NCBI GenBank assembly: GCA_021159445.1
Contig: JAGGRV010000170.1
Span: forward strand, 1 to 13,348
Direction: 5' to 3'
Source: Deltaproteobacteria bacterium
GTDB lineage: Bacteria; Desulfobacterota; Dissulfuribacteria; Dissulfuribacterales; UBA3076
DNA: 13,348 bases
The notes beneath the pieces were generated by a model. The model did not search any database. It was not told the DNA's origin and saw nothing but the letters and a program-made list of their open reading frames with translations. Both the position numbers and the translations under genes were made by a program. Positions 6,754-13,245 of this stretch are shown here, piece by piece (the first letter of the stretch is position 1; each line of letters begins with the position of its first letter).

Positions 6754-6863
6754 AAGGCCAGTAATGCTACGACAGCTCTTGCCGTTTTCGGCCCATTTTT
6801 ATTTACACACAAAAGAACAAACATGTCAAGTATATGGACATACCGAAAGAGGAGAGAAAGAAT

Positions 6864-8057
6864 ATGTCTATAAAATCTTATCTAATTTCTTTGGTGGCAG
6901 GAATATCTTTATTTACCTGTTTTGCCCTATGTTGCCCTGTCGCTCAGGCGGGTGAGTTCGTGACCAAATTGGCCGATCAGGTGGAGTTTAGCGGCTTTAT
7001 CCGATTTATTGCCGGCTACTCTGACAATCTAGTAGATGACATGCATAACATCATATCTGATCGGTCAGAACACGATCCCTTTTGGGAAAACACCGCGGGA
7101 TTTTCCCGTCTACGTTTTTCCATCACAGGTCCGGATGCGGAAGGGTGGAAAACGAGAGGATTTATGGATGGAGACTTTCGGGGAAGCTCAGGGGACAGCG
7201 CCAAATTGCGCATGCGTCAAGCCTGGATGGGGGTCAGGAGTCCTGATGAGAATTGGGAACTCTTCTTTGGCCAAAAGGAATCGATCCTTTGTAGCATGAT
7301 TTCTTACAAGTATACCCTTTCATTAGAAGGGTATATTGGAGCAGGGACACTGTATCAGCGCTCCCCGGGGATTCAGGCCTTTAGGTACTTCAGACCATAT
7401 TATGCGGCCTTTGAAATTATGAAGGCATCTGATGCAGGACCAGGTACAGGTCAGCTAAATGATAGCTATTCTGATCAACCCTCCTATACCTTACGTTCGG
7501 GTCACAAAGGTGAGGATTTTGAAGGGTGGTTAGCTTTTAGATATGATAATTCAAAGGAGAGCTTCAGGCCGGAGGATCTTGATAAATACACGAATAATGC
7601 CGGCTGGCTCCTTACAGGAGAGGCTGAATGGTGGCTCAAGCCTCTTTCTTTATATGGAACATGGTATGTGGGTGAAGGAAGCGCCTATCCACATATCTTC
7701 AGAAAATTCAAAGATGATGGCGGTCCTTTGCAAAACCTGATCCTGATCAACAGCAAAAAGGACAAAACAAGAGGGGCCATGGTCGGTGTAAGGCGCACTA
7801 TCAATAAGTTCTCCCTTGCTTTGTCTGCTGGCTACATGGAAGTGGAAGATGGGGATGGAAGTTGGGCTGACATCGTGGGGAGGGACACCGAAGGAAAGAG
7901 TCTGGACCAAATGACGTATCGCTTAGTTACAAAGTACCAGTTTGGCAAAGCCCTTTGGGTTGGGTTGGAATTTGTACATTCTGAACTTTCCGGAATGCGG
8001 GAAGCCGAAGATTACAAAGGGCAGAGTTGTATGATGCATATAAATTACAATTTTTGA
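6864..8057 (+). CDS. Porin-like outer-membrane beta-barrel protein
   Basis: A 397-residue exported protein. Residues 1-29 form a signal peptide with a hydrophobic core and an AQA|GE signal peptidase I site. The mature part (about 368 residues) begins VEFSGFIRFIAGYSDN, shows many alternating hydrophobic and polar strands with aromatic residues, and ends in HINYNF. A terminal Phe is the usual signal for outer-membrane barrel assembly. The segment RLRFSITGPDAEGWKTRGF...KLRMRQAWMGV...ELFFGQ follows a pattern seen in trimeric porins of the DcaP or phosphate-selective type, but I cannot name the family surely. The ATG at 6864 follows an AGAGGAG site; an ATG at 6834 would add ten unlikely residues before the signal peptide. 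A role in phosphorus uptake is inferred from the phn and pho neighbours only. Base composition is clearly more AT-rich than the phn genes. Confidence 0.75.
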   Translation: MSIKSYLISLVAGISLFTCFALCCPVAQAGEFVTKLADQVEFSGFIRFIAGYSDNLVDDMHNIISDRSEHDPFWENTAGFSRLRFSITGPDAEGWKTRGFMDGDFRGSSGDSAKLRMRQAWMGVRSPDENWELFFGQKESILCSMISYKYTLSLEGYIGAGTLYQRSPGIQAFRYFRPYYAAFEIMKASDAGPGTGQLNDSYSDQPSYTLRSGHKGEDFEGWLAFRYDNSKESFRPEDLDKYTNNAGWLLTGEAEWWLKPLSLYGTWYVGEGSAYPHIFRKFKDDGGPLQNLILINSKKDKTRGAMVGVRRTINKFSLALSAGYMEVEDGDGSWADIVGRDTEGKSLDQMTYRLVTKYQFGKALWVGLEFVHSELSGMREAEDYKGQSCMMHINYNF

Positions 8058-8210
8058 GCAAGCTTGCAACTTTGTGCCCTTCATGCGAAAGACAGGACTG
8101 AGTTGGAAGTAATACAGAGTAATGGGACTTTATTCTAATCTTGAAAATTTGGTCCTCAGGGCTAGGTCAGAGATGTTCGACTCTGCCTGAAGAGATACGA
8201 ACAAGTTGCT

Positions 8211-8312
8211 AAGTGATCTAAAGTTTGAAATGCCTAAAGTTAAGGAATCGCTACGCTCCATCTATTATAAAATCAGATAGCATGCCGAAACTTTAGGCAC
8301 ATTAGTTCACTT
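8211..8312. repeat. Long imperfect inverted repeat, about 102 bp, MITE-like or hairpin
   Basis: Two nested arm pairs are visible. The outer arms AAGTGATCTAA (8211-8221) and TTAGTTCACTT (8302-8312) match at 10 of 11 positions. The inner arms TGCCTAAAGTT (8231-8241) and AACTTTAGGCA (8289-8299) match perfectly over 11. The left side carries 9 extra bases between the arms, the right side 2. The 47-bp centre has no gene. The form fits a small non-autonomous insertion, an intergenic repeat family or a stable RNA hairpin. No target-site duplication was established. Confidence 0.55.
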
Positions 8313-8489
8313 CACACTTATCATGACAAGCCTCTGGCAGGGGTGAACTCAAAGCCTGGTCCTTTGGGTTGGGCTTCTTTACCGGCTCAACAGAATACCT
8401 CTCCCACAAGACCCTGCGTAGTAATTATTAACTCCCTGCCAAGGAATATAAACTGTTGCCCTTGCGCAATCCTACCAGTTCCGCAAAAT

Positions 8490-8519
8490 TTGATACAAAT
8501 TTAACCCTCCCCTAATAAT
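8490..8519 (+). promoter_or_regulatory. Predicted sigma70-type promoter for the small ORF locus
   Basis: A -35-like TTGATA (8490-8495, 5 of 6 to consensus) and a -10-like AATAAT (8514-8519, 5 of 6) are separated by 18 bases. Transcription would begin near 8526, leaving about 60 bases of leader before the GTG start at 8589. That also makes an ATG at 8532 an unlikely start. This is a consensus match by eye only. Confidence 0.35.
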
Positions 8520-8573
8520 GCTGTAACACTGATGTGGTTCAAGAAAGCTATTGAAAATCAGCAATCGAAAAAA

Positions 8574-8580
8574 GAGGAGG
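8574..8580 (+). promoter_or_regulatory. Ribosome-binding site fixing a GTG start at 8589
   Basis: GAGGAGG at 8574-8580 lies 8 bases before the GTG at 8589, an ideal distance. The upstream in-frame ATG at 8532 has no such site, so translation most likely begins at the GTG. Confidence 0.7.
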
Positions 8581-8588
8581 ACAAACCC

Positions 8589-8816
8589 GTGAAAAAAATA
8601 GTGATTGTAACCAACAAATCAGAGCCTGATTACGGTTTACTCGGATTGCTCGATACAATGTTTCCTGAGTGTGAGATCCATGTTGTTCCAAAGCGGGTTG
8701 AGACTTTTGAGGATGGTATGGCCGGTTGCTCTTCAGACCCCTTTAGGTGTCACACTATAGGGGGAGCGTATGATGGCAAGTATTTTAATTATAAAGATGA
8801 CCCCCGGCTGTCTTAG
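8589..8816 (+). CDS. Small protein of unknown function (75 aa), GTG start
   Basis: I do not recognise this protein. It opens with a strand-like KKIVIVTNK followed by a helix-like GLLGLLDTMFP and a second strand EIHVVP, the look of a beta-alpha-beta start of a small alpha/beta domain. It has three cysteines (C28, C47, C54) and a polar C-terminal part ending DDPRLS. No signal peptide or membrane segment is seen. The GTG start is set by the GAGGAGG at 8574-8580; starting at the ATG at 8532 would add 19 mostly charged residues. It ends at TAG 8814-8816, and the frame then stays open for 55 further codons that include a membrane helix. It may therefore be a complete small protein or the first part of a split 131-codon gene. 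Confidence 0.6.
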   Translation: MKKIVIVTNKSEPDYGLLGLLDTMFPECEIHVVPKRVETFEDGMAGCSSDPFRCHTIGGAYDGKYFNYKDDPRLS

Positions 8817-8831
8817 GCCAACGGCTATATC

Positions 8832-8984
8832 ATGAAGAGTTATGTCCCGGATATACTTCTTTTAGTTTTTGGGCTTCTCTTTTTGGTAGGCTTGATCGTG
8901 TTCCGGTTCAGATTCATCAAAGACCGAAACCCTAATACTAAGATTTTAATTGATCTGTTAAGATGGATGAATGCACCCCGTTAG
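8832..8984 (+). CDS. Small single-pass membrane protein (50 aa), or C-terminal part of the preceding gene
   Basis: A 50-codon frame from ATG 8832 to TAG 8982-8984. It encodes one strong hydrophobic helix (about residues 8-24, ILLLVFGLLFLVGLIVF) followed by a basic patch RFRFIKDR, which by the positive-inside rule suggests a cytoplasmic C-terminus. No good ribosome-binding site precedes the ATG. It is in exactly the same frame as the 75-residue gene just upstream, with only the TAG at 8814 and five codons between them. It could be translated by coupling, by readthrough of the TAG, or be the broken-off end of one former gene. Function unknown. Confidence 0.45.
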   Translation: MKSYVPDILLLVFGLLFLVGLIVFRFRFIKDRNPNTKILIDLLRWMNAPR

Positions 8985-9123
8985 AATACCCCCCTTCCCC
9001 TTGATTTGAACCACAAAAGCAAGAGCATTTTCCATAGTTTGCTGCAGGGATCTTAAATCTACATATGCTTAATAATCCCGTAATCCACGGTATTCATCAG
9101 TCTTTTTTCAATAGGGAGATGAC

Positions 9124-10770
9124 ATGATTATGAAGAAAAAACGCGTATTAGTCATTGGACACCAGGCCCCGGATAGTGATGCCGTCTGTTCCGCTATTGG
9201 GTATGCCTACTTTAAGAACCATCTGGATAAAACGAGGTTGTATGTCCCCTGCCGGGCCGGCACATTGAACGAGGAGACAACTTTCATTCTTGAGAGGTTT
9301 AATCTGGAGACACCGGTGCGGATTGACAGCGTCGTTGCCACTGTGGAGGATATGGATATTGAAAAACCGGTATCCGTTTCGCCCGAACAGACCATGATGG
9401 ATATCGGCTATCTGATCAAGGATAGAAACATCCATAGCTTTCCTGTGGTGGATGCGGAAAACAGACTTCTCGGCATTGTGGACAAGATGGATCTGGCTGT
9501 CCACTATGTGGAACGACTGGAGATGGAAAATTTATCAGCTATTCCTATCGAACTGAGCCACCTTATGTCTGCCCTGCAGGGGAAAATACAGGCCAATACA
9601 GGAAAAATGAAGCAACTTTCAGGTGAGATATTTGTTGCCGCTTCCCAGAGAGGAACGACCATCAACAGGGCAGAACGGGGGGATATTGCTATTCTGGGAG
9701 ATAGGGCCGATGTACAAACGGATCTGATCAAGGCAGGATGCTCGGCCCTTATCATCACCGGAGATCATCCGGTTAGTAAAGAAGTCCTGGAATTGGCCAG
9801 AGAAAAAAAAGTGTTGATAATCAGTTCGCCCCACCGGACTTTCGCTACCGCCAGGCTGATTAATTTATGCATGTCTATCTCACATCTCATGTCAAAAACC
9901 GTACCCACGGTCGGATTGATAACTACTGTATGCGAAGTAAGAGAAAATATCCTGGAATCTAAATATCGGTGCTTGATGATTGTTGATGATGATAATCATC
10001 TGATCGGTATTATAACCCGGAGCGATCTCCTTGAGCCAATCCAGAAGCAGGTTATCCTGGTGGATCACAATGAAATATCACAGGCTGTTGATGGTATAGA
10101 ATCTGCCGATATTTTGGAGATTATCGACCACCATCGGGTTGGAGATATCTCGACCATAGGGCCTATTACCGTTTATAACGAACCGATCGGGAGCACCTGT
10201 ACCATAGTGGCTGGTCAGATATTCTTGCACCGGATTGAGATGATTCCGGATATTGCCGGCGCCCTTCTGTCAGGGATATTGTCTGATACACTGCTTTTGA
10301 CACTTTCCACTACTACCGGGAAAGATCGCGAAATAGCCAATAAATTGGCTGAGATTGCCGATCTCGATCTGACGACGTTCGGAAAAGAATTGTTGGCGTC
10401 GAGTATTAACATCAAGGGAAAGACAGCCCATGATATCCTTTTTCAGGATTTCAAGACCTATCATTTTAATGGAAATAAGATCGGTGTTAATCAAATAATG
10501 ATTCTTGATAAAGAGGAATTTGCTTCTATTGAGCCGGATATTGTGTCAGAGATGGAAAAACTCTGCAGGGAAGAGCATTACAGCATGGTAGCCATGCTGA
10601 TAATGAATCCGGTGGAAAAGAATGGGGAAGAGATAATCGTCAAGGGTAATAAGCAGATTATTGAAAAGGCCTTTGGTGTGACTGTAAAGGATGATAAATG
10701 TTTTATCCCAACAATCATGTCACGCAAAAAAGACTTCATCCCCAGGATCGGCAGGTTCCTCACGGGCTGA
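9124..10770 (+). CDS. Family II inorganic pyrophosphatase with CBS and DRTGG domains
   Basis: A 548-residue enzyme that hydrolyses pyrophosphate to two phosphates in the cytoplasm, using Mn2+ or Co2+ in known relatives. The DHH catalytic domain is split. GHQAPDSDA gives H13, D17 and D19, and after the insert come VDHNE (D314, H315), IIDHHRVG (335-337) and GILSDT (D388). The DHHA2 domain ends with SRKKDFIPRI (533-542), the substrate-binding SRKK motif. The insert holds a CBS domain (about 76-130), a DRTGG domain (about 165-245) and a second CBS domain (about 250-305). In characterised CBS-pyrophosphatases these bind adenine nucleotides, AMP/ADP inhibiting and ATP or diadenosine polyphosphates activating. 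Length matches DRTGG-containing members (about 550). GGGAG at 9114-9118 supports the ATG at 9124; an ATG at 9130 is possible. It ends 2 bp from the oppositely oriented phoR. Confidence 0.93.
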   Translation: MIMKKKRVLVIGHQAPDSDAVCSAIGYAYFKNHLDKTRLYVPCRAGTLNEETTFILERFNLETPVRIDSVVATVEDMDIEKPVSVSPEQTMMDIGYLIKDRNIHSFPVVDAENRLLGIVDKMDLAVHYVERLEMENLSAIPIELSHLMSALQGKIQANTGKMKQLSGEIFVAASQRGTTINRAERGDIAILGDRADVQTDLIKAGCSALIITGDHPVSKEVLELAREKKVLIISSPHRTFATARLINLCMSISHLMSKTVPTVGLITTVCEVRENILESKYRCLMIVDDDNHLIGIITRSDLLEPIQKQVILVDHNEISQAVDGIESADILEIIDHHRVGDISTIGPITVYNEPIGSTCTIVAGQIFLHRIEMIPDIAGALLSGILSDTLLLTLSTTTGKDREIANKLAEIADLDLTTFGKELLASSINIKGKTAHDILFQDFKTYHFNGNKIGVNQIMILDKEEFASIEPDIVSEMEKLCREEHYSMVAMLIMNPVEKNGEEIIVKGNKQIIEKAFGVTVKDDKCFIPTIMSRKKDFIPRIGRFLTG

Positions 10771-10772
10771 TT

Positions 10773-12554
10773 TTATACAGATGCCTTGGGCAAGTGGATT
10801 GAAAAAATACTCCCCTTTCCGGGGATACTCTCAACAGCCACGCGGCCGCCATGGGCCTGGGCGATATGCTTGACAATGGCAAGGCCAAGTCCTGTCCCGC
10901 CTAGCTGCCGGCTTCTTGCCTTGTCTACACGGTAAAATCGTTCAAAGAGACGGGGTAGATGTTGTTTTTCTATTCCGCAGCCCTGATCATGCACGCTGAT
11001 AATGATTTCATTTTCCCTTTGAAGGGCCTTTACCCGAACAGTGCCCCCATTGTTACTGTACTTGATGGCGTTATCAATAAGGTTCACAATAGCCTGTTCA
11101 AGGAGTGGCGGATCTATTTTTGCGAACATGTCTTCAGCACAAGACAGCTCAATCTCTATTTTCTTGGCCATGGCGCCGGCCTCACAGACCTGGATAGCGG
11201 TCTCGAGCACATCCTTTAGCCTGCCCTCATCCAGCACGACTTCTTCTCTTCCGGCCTCCTGCTCAATCCTGGAAAGGCTCAGAAGATCTTCAATAATGGC
11301 CTCAAGGCGATCTACGTGTTTGCCGATGATTTCCAAAAATCGTTCGGCGTCCTCATGATTCTCCACTGCACCATCCCGGAGAGTCTCCACAAACCCCTTA
11401 ATGGCTGTAATCGGGGTCTTTATCTCATGGGATACATTGGCAACAAACTCACGCCGGATCTTTTCAAGTCTTAGAAGGCGTGTCACATCATTCAAAACGA
11501 TAAGTGCGCCGATTTGCTTCCCTTCTGCATCACGGAGCAGCGTGCCGTGGCCATTAAGAAACCGTTCGCTATCAGTGGATAGGACAATCTCCTTTTCAAC
11601 CGCCTCCTGACTGGACAATGCATTTTTCACAAAGTCCTGAAGGACGGTATTCCTGACCACCTCCTGGATGCTCCGGCCTCGGGCTTCGGCGGGATCGCAT
11701 CCGAGCATTTTTGCAGCAGCATGATTCATGCTGATAACCCGCTCTTCCATATCTACGGCAATAACTCCTTCAACCATGCTGGAAAGCACGGCTTCAATCT
11801 CGTTTCGCTGCCGCATGACAGTATCAATATGTTCGCGAAGCTCAACGGCCATCCGATTCAGTGCATCGGAAAGGGCTTCGATTTCCACGGATTCAGCGAC
11901 TGGCGGTCTGAAATGGAATTCGCCACGAGCGATGGACTCAGCCCAGCTCTTGATCTGTTCAATAGGACGGGTAATGCGGCGGGAAACAAACAGACTGAGG
12001 ATCGCAGCAAATACAGCTACAACAAGGCATCCGAACGCAATTTTGATCTTCATACTCTTCAAGACCAAATCTATGTCATTCACAGGGACGGATGTGCGAA
12101 CAACCGCAAGGATGTGGTTTTTTTTCTTGATGGGTATCCCCACGTACATCATGTCCTTTTCCAGGGTCCGGCTGTACCGTATAGATGTGCCTGAAGGTCC
12201 GTTCAAGGCCTCAATGAATTCCGGCCTGTCCACATGATTATCCATTTTTGCAGGGTCCTTCTCAGAATCTCCAACGACCTTACCGGAGGGAAGTATGATG
12301 GTGATACGGGTTGCAGCACTCTTGCCGATTTTCTTGCACAACAGGTCAACAGCCTTTTTATCCGGGGGATCAAGATGTTCCAAGACCTGTTTCTCAAAAA
12401 AGCGGGCCCGTACTTTGAGATCGGACGCAGTCTGTTCAAGAAAGAAATGCTTCAAAGACTCGGATGCATACCATGTTACAGCTATCAGAGAGATAATAGT
12501 GATCAATAGATAGGATGGATAGAGTTGCCAGAGCAACCGTTTCTTTTTCGGCAT
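10773..12554 (-). CDS. phoR: Phosphate regulon sensor histidine kinase PhoR
   Basis: A 593-residue membrane kinase. A first membrane helix (about 15-31), an extracytoplasmic sensor domain (about 32-168) and a second helix (about 170-190) are followed by HAMP (about 191-243), a PAS domain (about 250-360), HisKA with SHEIKTP (phosphorylated H376) and a HATPase domain. The latter has an N box NLIDNAIKYS (491-500), G1 DQGCGI (523-528), F box LFERFYRVD and G2 GGTGLGL (552-558). PhoR phosphorylates PhoB under phosphate limitation and dephosphorylates it otherwise. Unlike E. coli PhoR it has a sizeable periplasmic domain, as in Gram-positive and many delta-proteobacterial members. The ATG at 12554 (minus strand) lies 4 bases after the phoB stop with AAGGA just upstream; a longer frame to 12701 lies inside phoB. 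PhoR identity rests on architecture and the PhoB partner. Confidence 0.87.
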   Translation of the reverse strand: MPKKKRLLWQLYPSYLLITIISLIAVTWYASESLKHFFLEQTASDLKVRARFFEKQVLEHLDPPDKKAVDLLCKKIGKSAATRITIILPSGKVVGDSEKDPAKMDNHVDRPEFIEALNGPSGTSIRYSRTLEKDMMYVGIPIKKKNHILAVVRTSVPVNDIDLVLKSMKIKIAFGCLVVAVFAAILSLFVSRRITRPIEQIKSWAESIARGEFHFRPPVAESVEIEALSDALNRMAVELREHIDTVMRQRNEIEAVLSSMVEGVIAVDMEERVISMNHAAAKMLGCDPAEARGRSIQEVVRNTVLQDFVKNALSSQEAVEKEIVLSTDSERFLNGHGTLLRDAEGKQIGALIVLNDVTRLLRLEKIRREFVANVSHEIKTPITAIKGFVETLRDGAVENHEDAERFLEIIGKHVDRLEAIIEDLLSLSRIEQEAGREEVVLDEGRLKDVLETAIQVCEAGAMAKKIEIELSCAEDMFAKIDPPLLEQAIVNLIDNAIKYSNNGGTVRVKALQRENEIIISVHDQGCGIEKQHLPRLFERFYRVDKARSRQLGGTGLGLAIVKHIAQAHGGRVAVESIPGKGSIFSIHLPKASV

Positions 12555-12558
12555 ATCC

Positions 12559-13245
12559 CTATTCCTTGAATCGATATCCGACTCCACGGACCGTCTCGAC
12601 ATATTTACCGGCAAGTCCGAGTTTTTTTCGCAACCCAACGATCTGGACATCCACCGAACGATCAGTGACAGAATGATCCTCACCACGAACAGCTTCAACA
12701 ATCTGAAAACGGGTAAAGACCCATCCAGGCCTTCTCGCCAAATAATTGAGGATGCCGAATTCCGTGAAAGTTAATTGGACAGGCTCCTCATTGACGAGCA
12801 CCTCGTGGCGTCCCGGATCAATTTCGAGATCGTGAATTCGAAGGACCGATGTCTCTTCTAGCGGTTCTTTTATCTTTCTGCGGAGAACCGCTCGAATTCT
12901 CGCTACCAGGATCCGCGGACTAAAAGGCTTGGTGATGTAATCGTCGGCTCCAAGTTCCAGCCCTGTTACAATATCCGCTTCCTCGCCCTTGGCTGTCAAC
13001 ATTACAATAGGTATGTTTTTGGTGTCAGGATCATTTTTCAGGCGTCTTGTGACTTCCAGACCGTCTATGCCCGGAAGCATAAGATCCAGCACAATGAGGT
13101 CAGGATTTTCCGGCCGCACGAGGCGTAAGGCCTGCTCACCTGATTCCGCGCAAGGAACCTGATAACCTTCTCGCAAAAGATTGAATTTCAGTAATTCCAG
13201 GATATCTTCTTCATCGTCTACCGCGAGGACCTTTTGGTTTGCCAT
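12559..13245 (-). CDS. phoB: Phosphate regulon response regulator PhoB
   Basis: A 228-residue OmpR-family transcription regulator (E. coli PhoB is 229). The receiver domain (1-122) has the acidic pair D10/D11, the phosphorylated D54 in VLDLMLPG, T84 and K106. VMLTAKGEEAD...GLELGADDYITKPFSP is almost the same as in E. coli PhoB. The C-terminal winged-helix domain (about 133-227) includes LTFTEFGILNYLARRPG, DRSVDVQIVGLRKKLG and ETVRGVGYRF. When phosphorylated by PhoR it activates phosphate-starvation genes, commonly including phn operons. The start at 13245 (minus strand) has AAGGG about 7 bases upstream; a longer frame to 13269 lacks a site. phoB precedes phoR by 4 bp, so the pair is co-transcribed. 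Confidence 0.93.
   Translation of the reverse strand: MANQKVLAVDDEEDILELLKFNLLREGYQVPCAESGEQALRLVRPENPDLIVLDLMLPGIDGLEVTRRLKNDPDTKNIPIVMLTAKGEEADIVTGLELGADDYITKPFSPRILVARIRAVLRRKIKEPLEETSVLRIHDLEIDPGRHEVLVNEEPVQLTFTEFGILNYLARRPGWVFTRFQIVEAVRGEDHSVTDRSVDVQIVGLRKKLGLAGKYVETVRGVGYRFKE

Larger units (their letters stand above)
6520..6863 (+). other. Spacer between phnN and the porin-like gene
   Basis: This 344-bp stretch holds no clear full-length gene. It contains a possible 30-codon reading frame (6581-6673), a strong ribosome-binding site leading to a two-codon frame (6654-6678) and a perfect 9-bp inverted repeat (6714-6753). A short GCCG-TTTT-CGGC hairpin at 6781-6792 is followed closely by CATTTTTATTT, which could be a weak terminator for phn transcripts but has only a 4-bp stem. 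A short inverted ATGTC...GACAT lies at 6823-6841, just before the porin ribosome-binding site, and could be an operator. No canonical tandem CTGTCAT-type Pho box is visible. Confidence 0.5.
8058..8588 (+). other. Spacer between porin-like gene and small ORFs
   Basis: This 531-bp stretch has no convincing gene. Just after the porin stop is a perfect 10-bp palindrome GCAAGCTTGC (8058-8067). A hairpin with an 8-nt loop lies at 8164-8188 (AGG-T-CAGAG pairing with CTCTG-CCT, one bulged T). A long imperfect inverted repeat spans 8211-8312. TGGCAGGG (8335-8342) pairs with CCCTGCCA (8434-8441) over roughly 90 bases. A likely promoter lies at 8490-8519. None of the stems is followed by a clear T-run, so the porin terminator is not identified. 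The region could be a structured RNA or degraded mobile DNA; I cannot tell which. Confidence 0.4.

Noticed and set aside
8532..8588. ATG at 8532 as the start of the small 75-residue protein
   Set aside because: No ribosome-binding site and only a few bases after the predicted transcription start, whereas the GTG at 8589 has a perfect GAGGAGG.
8814..8816. TAG as a general pyrrolysine codon in this organism
   Set aside because: TAG ends phnE, phnK, phnN and phoB at the expected family lengths, so it acts as an ordinary stop in this window; local readthrough remains open.
11721..12237. Two overlapping plus-strand frames of about 160 codons opposite phoR
   Set aside because: They are antisense to well-defined PhoR domains and show no family features.
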